Assembly (NCBI GenBank): GCA_034359265.1
Contig: CP136890.1
Location: 84,717,501-84,781,500, forward strand
Direction of reading: 5' to 3'
From: Canna indica
Taxonomy: Eukaryota; Streptophyta; Magnoliopsida; Zingiberales; Cannaceae
Length of the DNA: 64,000 bases
The notes beneath the pieces were generated by a model. That model searched no databases and was not told where the DNA came from. It worked only from the letters and a program-made list of their open reading frames with translations. A program made the position numbers and the translations under genes. Positions 23,251 through 36,800 of the stretch are shown piece after piece. Numbering within the stretch: the first letter of the stretch is position 1; each line of letters begins with the position of its first letter.

Positions 23251-25360
23251 AATTGATCAGCAATTTTCTAAATTCGAGTTTTGAGAATGATAAATTCCTA
23301 AAATCGAATTTGAAGATGAAGAATTTCCAAAATCGGAATTGAATGGATCGAATATCCATTTTACCCATGGTTGGTCAAAAATTTATAAAAAATATATAAA
23401 TTTATAAAATATTTTTTATGATAAAAATAAAATATTAGAAAATAAAAAATATATATTTCAAACTCTCTAATGTATTAAAGACTTTTGCACAAAATCTATA
23501 AATTTAAATAAAAATTATAAATTATAAAATATTTCGATGTAAAATATTTTCCAGATCATAATTTCTCTTTTGTATCATAAAAAAATTATTTTATGAATTC
23601 AAATATTTTTTTAAAAAAATTATCAAACTATTATAGACTTTTTACAAAATTCTCTAATGAGTTAGAAACTTTTGTTTATAATAATTTTATAATTATAAAA
23701 AATAAAATTTAATTCACAAAAAAAAAATGTGATATAAAAGATGTGTTAGAGTCTATCAAAATATTTTGAACAAAAACTATTTCACTATTTTAAATTAAAA
23801 ATTTATTTTATAGACTTTGGACAAAAGTTTCTAATGCATTAGAGACTTTTGCCCAAAGTCTATATAATAGTTTTATAATTAAAAAAAAATTAATTAATAA
23901 AATATATTTTAAACAAAAAATATGTGTTGTGATTCAAAAAATATTTTTCATCAAAATATTTCATAATTTTTAATTTAAACTTAAATTTATAGAATTTAGG
24001 CAAAACTCTCTAATGATTTAAAGAGTTTGAAAATATATTTTTTTAGACTCTAACACCTCATTTTTATTATAAATATTTTTTATAAATTAAAATTATTTTT
24101 ATATATTTTTTAATATTTTTTTTAAATTTTTGACCAAACTCTGGTTAGAGACTTTGGCCGATGATAAAATGGGTATCCGATCCACTCAATTTTGATTTTG
24201 AGAATTTCCCATCATCAAATCCGATTTTGGGAATTTATCCTTCCCAAAATCCGAATTTGGAAAATTGCTGAAAATTGATTCTTAACTGCTTGCATAAAAA
24301 AGAGGTATTTACCAAATCCGGATTTTGGGAATGAGAAATTCCCAAAACTGAATTTGAAATTCCAAAATTTTCTAAATTGAAATTTAGTGGATCGGATACT
24401 CATTTTATCCCTGGGACAAAGTCTTTGACCAATTAGAGACTTTGGTTAAAAATTTAAAAAATATATATATAAAATATATATATATAAATATATATATAAT
24501 TTTAATTTATAAACAAAATTATAATAAAAATAAGGTATTAGAGTCTAAAAAATAAATTTTCAAACTCTCTAATTAATTAGAGAGTTTTGCACAAAGTCTA
24601 TAGATCTAAGTTTAAATTAAAAATTATAAAATATTTTGATGAAAAATATTTTTTTAAACTACAACACATCTTTTATATTTAAAAAAATATTTTATTATTT
24701 TTTTAAAAAAATTATAAAATTATTATAGACTTTGGGCAAAAGTCTCTAATGTATTAGAGACTTTTGCCTAAAGTCTATAAAACTAATTTTTAATTAAAAA
24801 TGATAAAATATTTTTTGTTCAAAATATTTTGATAGACTCTAACACATCTTTTTTATCACATATATATTTTTTGTGAATTAAATTTTATTTTTTATAATTA
24901 TAAAATTATTATAAACAAAAGTCTCTAACTCATTAAAGAGTTTTGTGCAAAGTCTACAATAATTTCATAATTTTTTTAAAAAATTATTTGAATTCATGAA
25001 ATAATTTTTTAATGATACAAAAGATGTATTATGATAAAAAAAATATTTTACATCAAAATATTTCATAATTTTTAATTTAAATTTAAATTTATAGACTTTG
25101 TGCAAAAATTTTAATACATTAGAGAGTTTAAAAAATATATTTATTATTCTCTAATATCTTATTTTTATCTTAAAAATATTTTATAAATTAAAATTATTTT
25201 TTTATATTTTTTTTTTAATTTTTGATCAAAATCTTTGGTTAAGGATAATATAGGTATCCGATCAATTAAATTTCGATTTAAAATTTTTTAAATCTTTAAA
25301 TTCTATTTTGAAATTTTTTTATTTTTAAAATTAGAATTTGATAAATTGCTGAAATTAATA
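23251..25360. repeat. two adjacent AT-rich foldback units, each about 1.05 kb
   Basis: Unit 1 runs about 23251-24286 and unit 2 about 24302-25360. Each unit's left arm reads roughly TCAGCAATTTTC, an AATCGGAATTGxATGGATCG-type block and AATATCCATTTTACCC, and returns inverted at its right end. Interior motifs (TTAGAGACTTTTGCCCAAAG and relatives) recur many times in both orientations. The region has no coding potential and extremely low GC. It looks like a non-autonomous foldback transposon present twice, but superfamily and target duplications could not be fixed. Confidence 0.65.
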
Positions 25361-26640
25361 TTCATCCACGCCTTCCAAAAAAAAGAGTCAAAATTCACCG
25401 TCTTAGCATATAGTTGGCCACCCTGTCTTTTCATCATCCTGCCACAATGCCATTCAAGATGCAACTTCTGTGAAGTCATTCTTCATAAAAATTCCTATAG
25501 TACCCCCTCGTAGTCACAGGAGTGAATCTAATTTTAGCCTAATACGATTAAAACTAAACTTTAAGTAATAATGAATGTATTGCAAACGAATGAATTTAAT
25601 ACTTTCACTTTAAGTTCAATCTTAATAATATTAGGTTCAATCTTAAATACACTAAGTTCACTCATACATGAGCTCCATAGAATTTCTAAATTTTTTTCTA
25701 CCATTCACTTTCTAGATTTCACGACTAGGTTAATGCGTTAAAATATGATATCATTTTGTTAAGGGCAAAATGATATCCAATCACTTCATCTTCTAAAATG
25801 ATCCCCTTCAGAACAAAAATAAGAACTTGATTTTTTTTCATAAAAAAAAGACAACCTTGTAAATTATTGCAATATTTAGTTGTGATTATAATAATCAAAA
25901 TTCAGCAATTTAACATTAACCACCTTGTCATTGACCATCTTGCCATTTGTTAGGATAGCATTCATCATCCGTTGACTTACCTAGCATTCATCTCACTATC
26001 ATTAATCACTACCTTGTATTTGTAGATGCTTTTATTAATTGGCAAAGTATTCCTTAAATATTCCATGAATACGAGCCCCTAAAAATGGTAGGAGGCAAGG
26101 TGAAATATCTTCTTCCTATTCTTGTCTTCATCTGTTTTGCCTCAATTGCCTTACTCGAAAATTTTGAAGTTCAAATTTACTCGTAGTCGTAGAGTGTGGG
26201 GACGTGCGATGCGTGGAGGTGGAGAACTCGTGTGAAAGAAAAGTGGATTTTACAATTCAAGGTTGGATTTTCTCCCTCTCTTTACACTACGTGTTTCCTT
26301 AGTGTTGGGTAACTTGTAAATCAAAAAGACTGGTCTTGCACCTAAGGCATTTGATTTAGGGCTTTGTTGAGGTTTTCATTCATTGATTCGATTTCTGCGG
26401 AGTTTGATTGTGATCCATGAGTTTTTTGAACCAAAATTACGACAGACGTTGCGTATGACAATGGTGCAGCCACACCCTGCCATGCATGCAGAGCTAGCCA
26501 TGGCTACTGCTCCTCCATGGTCAGGGGGACGATGGCACTCAATTAGTCCATTTGGGGCTAGGCAGTGGAGCGCCCCTAGATTTCGAAGACCCCTTTTTCT
26601 CCTATGGTGCCCTCTGCTCGCCTATCCTTACTAGCTTTGG
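25361..26640. other. intergenic, no gene seen
   Basis: AT-rich to about 26100, then more balanced to 26640. An 83-codon + strand frame at 26383 has no recognisable domain. Confidence 0.45.
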
Positions 26641-26645
26641 AGTGG

Positions 26646-26724
26646 GAAGGCTCCGAGGAGGGAGTGTTGTTAATAGTCGCCTATCCTAACTGGCTTTGGA
26701 GGGGGAAGGCTCCGAGGAGGGAGT
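26646..26724. repeat. short tandem repeat at the LTR insertion site
   Basis: GGCTCCGAGGAGGGAGT occurs at about 26648 and 26708. The sequence after the first copy (GTTGTTAATAGTCGCC) is matched by the sequence after the LTR (GTTGTCAATAGTCACT at 29397), so the LTR landed inside the second repeat copy. Confidence 0.8.
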
Positions 26725-29391
26725 TGTCACGCCCTAACTCAGGGTCACGTGACCGGTCAGGGTATACATGTCTATACCCCGCGGCCTAAACCATGCACAT
26801 GCCAACTGAACAATAAAATATAGTGGAAAAAATAACGAGTTTTATTTCAAATGAAAAATCAAATCAGAAATCATTATAAGTAATTTTAGCAAAATCATAA
26901 AGTGCGGAAATAACAAAACAAGTTCAATTGTTCAATTACAATGAAATTTGTAATAAGGACATAAATGTCCCCAAATGGACTACAACTCTAAAATACTGAA
27001 ACATAAGTGCATGACTAACTACCAAAACTCGACTATGACCCATAACTAGGACTGCTATGAGATCAATGCAACACCTCTGCCCTCCAATCGCGCCAAGTGC
27101 TCCAGCCCACCTCACCGGTCAGGCTCTGCAAAACAAAACAACGACAACGGATGAGTTCAAAAGAACTCAGTGAGCGGTTCTACCAACCTCCATAATTAGG
27201 ATGCATAAAGCAAATCTCCTGATCGACTCAAGCAGAAAAAAAGTCACAAGGAAGTGGCCAGCTAATAGACCATCTGGCCACCACCTGCCGAAAGCAGCCA
27301 ACACTCAAACGGTGAAGATCAACAGGCCTAAGCCTATCATGCCCTAAGACAACAACACATACTAGGATAATCCGGAAGGCCCTCCGAACTTATCCTAGTA
27401 TAGAGAAACTCGAGAGCAATCGGGAAGACCATCCGAACATGCTCCACGAGACGCGAAGGGACAATCGGGATTCGCCCATCCGAACTTGCCCCTTTAAGAT
27501 ATCACAGGGATAATCGGGTAGGCCCTCCGAACTTATCCCACGAGGTCAAACCAGAACAACTGGGATTTGCTCAACCGAACTTGTTCCCCAGATTGAGAAT
27601 TAGCCATCCAATCTCCCGGGCCTAGCTCTCAATCCGGCTCCTCAACTAGCCTCTCCGTCATTCATAAAGATATGACACAACATGACCTAAGTCAAGTCTC
27701 TCCTACGGTGTCTTAGGGGTGTTCTTATTGGAAAGCATCTCAACACTCTAATACCCGACCCCAACTCCTAGACCTGTAATGTCATAACCCGTGTGATTTT
27801 ATTTTATGCATAAACTTTACTTGTTGATTCATAATAGATTATGCTGACCCTTTGCCCAATTTTAATTATGCAATTAAAATTTAGATCACCAAGATTAGGA
27901 TTTTATTTTAGGATTTTGTTTAGCTTACTGTTATGTCCGAAACTAATGTATCTAATCCGAATATGGTCTCCATAGTGTATCATATGTTTTCAAACTATGT
28001 TTTCTGATCAAAACGATATGTTACATGACTATGTTCAGAGATAATACACACACCACAATATGTATTTCAAAAATAGTACAGATTCACCATCTCAATATGA
28101 AATTCCAGCAACATTAAGTCTTCAACGTAGCATGAAAATAAATCCGAAATTAACAGAAATTTGATCCTTAATTATTATTAAAATAGAATACTAATCTCAA
28201 GATAAATTTCACATATTTCATGCTTATTACACAAGATTAACCAGTATCCACAACACCTTAATCAAGAAATAAACATCATGATAAGAACCCCTTTTCAAGA
28301 ATCCCCATGGCATCAATATCAAGATCTTAATCTTATAACATGCTTTCTATCCAAAAATCACAGATTTAAATCTAAGGCATGCAACCACCATTCAAGAACC
28401 TAATTAGTCAAACCAATCAAGTTTTACACTTCAAGATAAACAAGATCGCTCACTTGGGCATTTCATCGAACACCTTGATGGCACCCTTGCTTCTCCCTTG
28501 GCCGAGCACCCCTAGGGTAAGCCTGGGGCTGCCGAGCCACAAAGGGAGGATCACGGGCCCTCCTCACACAAATCGGCACAAGAACACGGCGTTCAAAACT
28601 CACGATTCGACGAAAATCTCAAGAAATAAGAAGATGCCCCAAATTGGCTCAAGATCACGAGAAAACTCGAAAAATAAGAGGTAAAACCATTCACCCGAAT
28701 AGGAAGGATGATGAGAGGAGAAATCCCGGATAACGGCCCTCGAAATCGGCTTCAAATGATGGTGGCTCGACTCAAGAAGGGGGAAGAGAGGGGTTGGCTC
28801 GCTCAGGCGGCTCCTCTCGGCTCGGCTCCAAAAGGAAGGAAGAAGGAGAGGAAGAAGAGGAGAAGCTCGGCGGCTCGGCTCTTGAGGGTGGTGGCTCCAA
28901 GTGGAAGGAGAGGGGCGGTTGGCTGGCTGGCGGCTCCTCTTCTCCAAATTGCTTGTGCGGCTCCAATGGGGAGCTGCAAGCCAAGGCGGGGGGGCGGGGG
29001 GGCGGGGGGGCGGGGGGGGGGGGGGGGGGGGGGGGGGTTATACTTCCTCCTCAACCCTAACTCCACTAAACCCTTTATCAAACCCGCATCCGCCTCAAGC
29101 CAAATCGGAACCCGCTAACTTAACTAATCTTATTCTAATCCCATGTTAAATTACAAGCAACCAACATATGCACATCCACATACACGTAAGTAAACCATCA
29201 TGCACACACATCATAGAATTAAATAAATTTATCTATGCAAACAAAATTTATATAACTCATATTCCTACTTATCCGAGCTTGCAAGCTCGCACCGGACCAT
29301 GAGTCGACTCGGCTCGATCTCGAACTAGTCGGATAAGCTGGCAAACACACACAATAAACGAAAATTAGAATTTAATATCTAAGATATTACA
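26725..29391 (+). mobile_element. solo LTR of an LTR retrotransposon, 2,667 bp, 5-bp TSD
   Basis: It begins TGTCACGCCCTAACTCAGGG and ends ATCTAAGATATTACA, giving the TG...CA termini of an LTR. The perfect 5-bp duplication GGAGT flanks it at 26720-26724 and 29392-29396. There is no primer-binding site followed by gag/pol on either side, so this is best read as a solo LTR left by recombination between two LTRs. The TGTCACGCC start resembles many plant Ty3/Gypsy LTRs. Frames inside it (for example in 28600-29150) are low-complexity by-products. Confidence 0.8.
28987..29037. repeat. poly-G / GGGGGGC run
   Basis: Repeats of (G)6-7C run into about 30 near-uninterrupted Gs within the solo LTR. The G-rich strand is +. 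It has strong G-quadruplex potential and is prone to length variation and assembly error. Confidence 0.9.
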
Positions 29392-29396
29392 GGAGT

Positions 29397-31140
29397 GTTG
29401 TCAATAGTCACTGCCTTTCCCTTCAGCTGCTTCAATTTTGCTTGAAGAGCGGATGGGTTCATCTTGGGGGCCATCGCCTCTGCATGAACACATCGATAGC
29501 TCGGTTAGGAGACTGAAACAATAGCCAACAACAAGAAACTCCCTAAGATCGGCTAACTTACTGATATACTCGACGACACTAGTCTCATCTCGGTCCCATG
29601 TTAGCAACTCCCTGCACGAGAAGGGAATAGAGGGGCAGCATTGGTCCAAGAACTTCATTATGAGGCACTCCTCAGTTGAGAGGCAGTCCTCCTTCAACAA
29701 CAGAATGCTGACTGAATCAGGCCTCCCGTACAGCGAGAGCCTCTCCTCAATCAAAATTCATTATGAGGCGCTCCTCGGTTGAGAGGTTGTCCAGAAAGAA
29801 TGACCACTCACTCTCTCGAGATCGGACTCGGAAGAACTTATTCTTAAAGCCCTTGTAGGAGCTTTTGAAGAGCTTAAGCAGCTTTTTACCTGAGGTGCTA
29901 CTTAGGGAAATCCACTGCTCGTTCAGTGTTTCCTTCACCTGGAAGAAGGTGAAAAAGACGCTGAAGTACTCCATTACGACCTCAAAGCAGTAGACGAACA
30001 CTCAACTATTTGGATGAAGTTGTGTGGGAGCAACATTCACTTTCACCAAGACACAACATTTGAAGTCACTGAAGGGGAGCCTAACACCAAGGTCTTCAAA
30101 GATCGCCCAGTATATATAGATGAACTTAGGGTCCTGCATGACGTGGAAGACCTTGTCCTCGGCGAACCAAGCTAGGCAGGCACTCGAACGCCTCCTCGTC
30201 GCCCGAAAGCGACAGCATCACGCTATTACAGAACTAGGTGATGTTGTTCGGGGTGATCATGACTGATCTCTCCCTCTTTAAGTCCTTGTGGACCCAATGG
30301 TGCGGGTCCACGACAATCCCCGACATACTAACGACTAATTTGAGACCCATGTCCTTCTTTCCCATGATCTTGAATGAAATATGAATCCTAGACATACGAG
30401 GGACAAGTTAGAACCAACTATCGACTTAAGGCCAACTACGACGAGACAAAAGGACCAGGGAGAAAAGAATGGACTTACTAGGAATATAAGAGTTCAGGGA
30501 AGAGAAGAGAACAATGTGTCAAGCGACGTTAGAGACAGTCTCGAATGAAAAGGATGGGCAGCAGCGAAAGCCTAAGAGCAACGAAGGCATCGAGAAGAGC
30601 CGAATTAAAGGGATAGAGGGAGTTTTGTAAGCCCGAAAAGTGGCAACCTCACCATCCAACAATCAACATTTGCAGCCCGATGACAAAACAAATCCTGGTC
30701 GATCACTCCATCAATGGTAGAAGCTCAATCACCTGAAAGATAAACGACTAGATCTCCGCGTCATGATTACTCCCTGCAAGAATTAAATGCTTAAAAGCAG
30801 GCGCTAACATAAAACAAACACGTGGAGAAGGCGCATTCTTTCTGTAGCCACCATATTGTGGGCAAAAATCAAAATGCTACAAAACGACAAAAGCAAGATA
30901 TGTTGAGCTCACCTACCTCAGCGATTTGACTCAGGGGCAGAACTTGACATGTGCTCATATCCCGGCCCGAGATTAGGAGCTCGACACATACAAAAGACTC
31001 GGTCGACAAACGAAAGACCGCACATTACTAGAGCCCAACACGAAGTACTCAGACTCCAACCAAGCTTGGGGGCTCGGTTGACAAATGAAAGACCGCGCAT
31101 TACTAGGTATATTCCGGAATTCAATTCTCACATAAATCAT
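29397..31140 (-). pseudogene. retroelement-derived ORF fragments, heavily decayed
   Basis: Minus-strand frames at 30001-29747 (with LKLFKSSYKGFKNKFFRVRS) resemble the KGWKxRFFFV stretch in plant gypsy-type gag-like or putative-transposon proteins. The frame 29754-29401 may belong to the same protein after frameshifts. A CATTATGAGGC(A/G)CTCCTC(A/G)GTTGAGAGG block is duplicated near 29657 and 29757. At 30985-31110, CTCGGTxGACAAA(C/T)GAAAGACC is repeated. Identification is weak and rests on the general pattern of the protein and on its setting. Confidence 0.35.
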
Positions 31141-32013
31141 CTCTAAATTATCTTTACTTGATTATCGAATGCCTTTGCAGATAACTATTTAGAGATGTAT
31201 GAACTAGGAGCTTAGGGGACTTGCAGCACCTCTTATCTCAGGCGAGAACATGTATGAACACCATGAGGACCACAAAATATATAAAAAAAGTAAAAAATTA
31301 TTGTTACTTAAAATCATAAAAATATATTCATATTATTATTACTCATCCGTGGAAGAAAAAATATAACTATATGGGCAATAATCAAAATAACTATATGTAA
31401 TTTTGATTACAAGCAACCTATAGGTTATAGGTTTGATGTGACATGAATAAATGAATTGTGGAGGAAGAATCAAGTAATTCAAAAATTAATAATAAGATGG
31501 GAAGCAAACCAAATATAACATGTGAAAAATGAAGAAATACATTTTTTAAATCACTTGGAATCTTCCTCTACTTTGACGCCTAATTAATTTGCCTACCATC
31601 ACATGCTACGAAGAAATAGACCTTGCACCTAACTTTGCCAAGTTTCCATTAGATATACTTTGACCAATTCCACACCTAACTCTCAATCAAAGTTGTACTC
31701 TCATGCAATTAGTCTCAAGCAAGAAAAAGATGTTATTAGGAAATGTATTATTTTGCTTCAAATTAATTAAAATAATATTACATATCATATGCCTTGGAAA
31801 TGCCTTTTGTATGCATATGTGGAAGAAGTAATTGTTTGGGGCTTGCTCGGATCTCTATGCTTCGTTTAGAGGAACATCAATGACAAATTAATTAAAATTA
31901 TCTTAATTTGTTGAGTGAAATAATAAAATACTCATGAGTTGTTGACTAATTTTCCTTGAAATGCTAAGCTTCAAATTAAAACTATTCTACCAAACCTAAC
32001 AAAAGTTTATTAA

Positions 32014-32070
<57 letters not shown>

Positions 32071-33261
32071 CATATATTTAAGAAGAATAGTTGAAACTAT
32101 TATGCCAACTAGGACTTTGAGTTTGTTCTGATCTTTTTGAACGGGTGATTAATCGAATTGATTTTAACCATGTCCTAACTAGCCATATTTATTTGGATTC
32201 AAGTTAGATGGTCTACATGGAGGTCAATCACCACCACTAATGTAGCTAAGAGGAGGATAATTTGATCCATGATTTTAAAAAACTCAACTATAGAAGTCTA
32301 TATACTCGAATAATTATGACTTTATAAATTGGCTACAAAATTAACATTAATATTTTTTTTTCAGTTATTGAGATGCGAGTTTACTCAAATTAAACGATTA
32401 ACTCTTGAATTATAAAGAAAACAAGTTATAAACTAAAGCTGATATATGTATAAATTTTTTACTTATTATATTAATAGAAGTAAAAAAAAAATTGTTTGAA
32501 TACAATATAATAAGCTAATACACAATTAGACATGTTTGTTATATCTTACAAATCTAATACATTATTCCAATTAGGCACTATATGCTGTCAATTTAATTTG
32601 ATTCCTGCAGTATCTATTACATATTATAAAAGTCATTTCATCTACAAATATTTCATTCTTTTTGAACTGGGCCCTAGTGAACCCAAATATGGTGAATGGG
32701 CTGAAGTTGATCAGCCCATTTCCAAGTTGATCATAGCTTCTTCTCATGAAAAGAAGAAAACAAAGTGAGAAGAAGAAATGGATTAGAGATGATGCTTTTC
32801 CTTCAATTGAAAAATCAATTTTGGTTTGAATTCGAGCTCTATGTCGACTCAACTCGACATGAATGATAGCTCCACAATGGCACTGTCCAACTTCTATGTA
32901 AACAAACTTTATCATATAAAAATAATAAACTTTTTCTGACCTATTATTTCATTGAGTTTCAATTTTAAAGTTAAGATATAAATAAATGTTCATTTGAAAT
33001 TTTTTTAGAAATTAATCCAATATAAATCAAATTGTTAAATTCTCACCAATAGAATGTTTCAGGAAATGAAATTAATAAACCTCTAGATAATAAAAAATAG
33101 AATTATTATCACCACAATGCACAAAGTTGTTAATTTATTCATATATATATATATATATATAATTATTGTTGGAACCTATAATGCTAAACATATAAACAAG
33201 ATTCAAATTTTGCTAGTGGCATATTTAGAAATAAATTTTGCTGATGGGTTTATAATAACTA
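31141..33261. other. intergenic, AT-rich
   Basis: No gene is supported. It includes the AT microsatellite at 32017-32068 and several runs of A or T. Short frames at 32532-32915 on both strands have no recognisable content. Confidence 0.5.
32017..32068. repeat. (AT)n microsatellite
   Basis: About 25 uninterrupted TA dinucleotides. A shorter run lies at 33142-33162. Confidence 0.95.
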
Positions 33262-33373
33262 CATACTGAATATATATATTTTTTTGAAAAGATGAATACT
33301 TATATTGATCAAAAGAGCTTGAGAATACTAAGTTAAGGGAATGGGAGAGAGAAGAATATATACATAATTACAA

Positions 33374-33875
33374 GGATTAATTAATGAATATAACACTATT
33401 TTTATCGAAATTCTCAAATCTATCACGACTTTTCATTTGGATCAAATGCATGCTTCAATTCTCGATTTGTTTCAATTATATCACACCGTCAGACTCATGT
33501 TAAATTTTTTGTTAAATTGCTGACCTGACATCGATGACGTGTCAATCTAAGTCCAGTGAGATATTAATTTAATATAAAAAAATAGGTAAGATGATGTGTA
33601 TTAGTAAGTACAGTAATTTAATAGGTAACCAAAACACTGTACTTATTAATATACGTCAGCTTATCTATTTTTTATATTAAATTAATAGTTGACTGGACTT
33701 AGGTTGACACGTTATCGATGTCAGGTTAGCAGTTTAACGAAAAATTTAACCCGAGTCTGATGGTGTGACACAATTAAAATGAATCGAGAGTTGAAGCCTC
33801 CATTTGAAACAAATGAAAAGTCATGATAGATTTGAGAATTTCGATAAAAGTCGTGATATATTCATTAATTAACCC
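33374..33875. mobile_element. Mutator-like foldback MITE nested in the LINE, 9-bp TSD
   Basis: The ends are GGATTAATTAATGAATATA and, inverted, GGGTTAATTAATGAATATA. The arms stay complementary for about 230 bp, so the whole 502-bp element is close to one hairpin. A perfect 9-bp duplication, TAATTACAA, lies at 33365-33373 and 33876-33884. It interrupts the distal part of LINE ORF2 or its 3'UTR, so it is younger than the LINE. Confidence 0.9.
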
Positions 33876-33884
33876 TAATTACAA

Positions 33885-36800
33885 ACACAAAATAGTAAGA
33901 TTAAGTGCTTCGATAGCAAGCCCAGTCGAGGATTTGGAGGAATTAGAGAAGCAACGATTATTTCTTTCATGCCAAAGCTTTCAGTTCCAAATCATGTTGA
34001 TACAAAAAATCTTCTTGGATGTTCTTGTTGTGGTCCCAGTAGGCGGTTGTCATAGCTTAAGATCGAGTGGGATATGAGCTATGGCGCGGGAATTTAGAAG
34101 CGATGCCCATCCTTGTTTAGAAAACTCACAGTTTGAGAACATGTGGTCATGAGATTCATCTTCCACGTTGCAGAGGAAACATCTTGGGTTCAGTTGCATT
34201 TATCTTCTTATAAGACAATCCTTGGTTAGTAATCTATTCTTATTTATAAGCCAGTTGGTAATCGATACTCCAGCAGGAAGTTTGTTATCCCAAATAAAAT
34301 CAGTAGCAAGGTCAAAAATACCTCGGAAAGTAAGGATGCTGTAGAGGGATTTAGTGTTAAAGATACCATGTGAGCACCATTTCCAAGAAATAGAGTCTTC
34401 TCCGGTGGAAAGCAGAATATGTACCAGATCATAAGCCAAGGAAGAGATTAATTGGATATCAATGTAGTTGTTGAAGTGAATGTTCCATCCCAAAATTTCT
34501 CCATGATCGTTCAGTTCCTTGGAATCAACAATAAGTGCATTGGGTAATGATGCAATCTGAAAGAAACCTGGATATTTGTCACAAAGTCTATTTCCATTGA
34601 GCCAATGATCATTCCAAAGTCGAGTGAAAGCGCGCCAAACCCACATGATAACTCAGGGAAGATATAAAGATGCCATAAATACTCATGATGTCTTTCCAAA
34701 TGATAGAAATATTGTCTTAGGCGTTATGAGATAAAGATGAGAGGGATGGGTAGAGCGACCTGATGATATCAACCCATGACATCCCATGATTTTGGACAAG
34801 CTTCCATATCCCACCTCCAAGTCTTGCTTTGTTGTGCCGTTGAAGGTCAAGAATCCCAAGACCTCCTTTCTTTGAGGCAGTAACCATATTCCAATTGACG
34901 TGACATTTACCCTGAAGGGTTACGTTTCTTGCTCCCGTCCACAAAAACATATGACTGGTCAGGACGCTATTGATTAGAGTGATTCTTCCGGCTCTCGAGA
35001 GGAGAGGCCCTTGCCATGCGGCCATTACCATGTCTATTTTGCCGATGGTTTGCATCCAGTCCTCTTTTAACGGTCTTCCTAGGCGGAGAGTCAACCCAAG
35101 ATACTTAATGGGGAAGGTAGCAGAAGAACATTGAAGAATTGATGTCGCTTGCCCTGCGATAGCTAAATCCCATGTAGTACTTAAGGCTCTGGTTTTGAGG
35201 TTGTTGATTTTTAAGCCAGCCAGTGCACAACTCAAAGCATACTAACAGAAGCCGCAAATTATTGAGGTGTGAATTGGAATCCTTGTAGAAAATGATCAAA
35301 TCATCAACAAAAAAAATATGAGTGATACCTTCCGGTAGGTGGTCCGCTAGAGCCCCCTTGATGAGCCCCTCTAAGGAGGCTTTGTAAAGTAATTTGGAGA
35401 GTGTGTCAGTAACCAGATTGAATAGAATGGGAGAGAGGGGATTCCCTTGCCGTAGTCCCCTCTTGTGAACAAAAGGACAACCCAATTTGCCGTTAACCAG
35501 AATCGAGGAAGAAGCAGAGCAAAGTAGAGAAGAAATCCAAGAAATCCATTTCTGAGGAAAGCCCCGAGCCTGAAGAAGTTCTTCAATAAAGATCTAATTA
35601 ACAGAGTCAAATGCCTTTTCGAAATCAACTTTAACCAGATGCCCATTGTCATTCTTCTGTCTACAGGCCCAGATGATTTCATGAACTATCATAAAGCACT
35701 CAAGGCTAGTCCTTCCAGTAGTAAAAGCATCATGGTTTTTATCAATTAAACTTGGCATAAGGGGAGCAAGTCTGTTGGAAAGTAGCTTGGAAAATATTTT
35801 AATAATACAGTTCTCCAAACTAATCGGGCGGAAGTCCCCAGTAGAGTCACACCTTCACGCTTAGGAATGAGCGTAATAATGACATGATTGATCCGCTTCA
35901 TATCCATAGGGTTTCGTTGATGATCATTCAAGACGCAGATGACATAATCCCCAATATTCTGCCAGAATTTTTTAAAGAAGTCCATTGTTATGCCATCTGG
36001 TCCAGGGGACTTGTAATTCTTTAACCCACAAATGACAGAGGATACTTCTTCTTTAGTGAAAGACACATCTAGTTCATGGAGTAAAGAATGCGAGGAAATA
36101 TAAAGATCATTCCAGTTGATCCCCAACAAGGGTGAGGAATTTCGGCCAAGAAGGTTTGCATAAAAGCCTCTAACTTCCTCGGCAATGCCAAAATCATCTG
36201 CTACCATACCCCTTGAAGTGTTGATACAATGGATCCCGTTCCTGTTACGTCGCAAGGTGGCACACTGATGAAAGAATTTGGTATTTTGGTCCCCATCTTT
36301 TATCCACCCTTTGTCCAAATATGTTTTAAGATTTCTGAAATCAATGAGCTCATAGGGTGTCAAGATACCCGAATCCGTTTTATCCGAAGCGGCTTTAACC
36401 TGGGCTTCAAGAGCATTTCGTTTTTCCGAACATTTCTTCTTCTTACAATAATCTCAGTCTCTAAGAATGGCCCGCAAAGATTTCCAAGCTTGAATCCAAG
36501 TGCACAAGACTGAACCACATAAGCTAGAGGAGGTTCGATGTTCGAGGGCTACCACTAGGCCTTCATGAATAATGGAGGGGAATCCAGGAGCATTAAACTA
36601 GAAGGCTTTCAACATGAATCGATGAGACTTATTGTTATAATCGGAGAACTGCTTGAGGATCAAGGGAGAATGATCAGAAAGTTTCCTTGAACTATTAAGG
36701 ACGCAACGGTTCGGAAACAGAGACATGAAGCTAGAGTTCACCAAAATTCTATCTAATTTTGCCAAAGCCGGCCTTATCTGGTTATTGGTCCAGGTAAATG

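Noticed and set aside
28600..29149. Several overlapping 70-136 codon ORFs with Gly- or Pro-rich stretches
   Set aside because: They run through the G-run and lie within the solo LTR; low-complexity artefacts.
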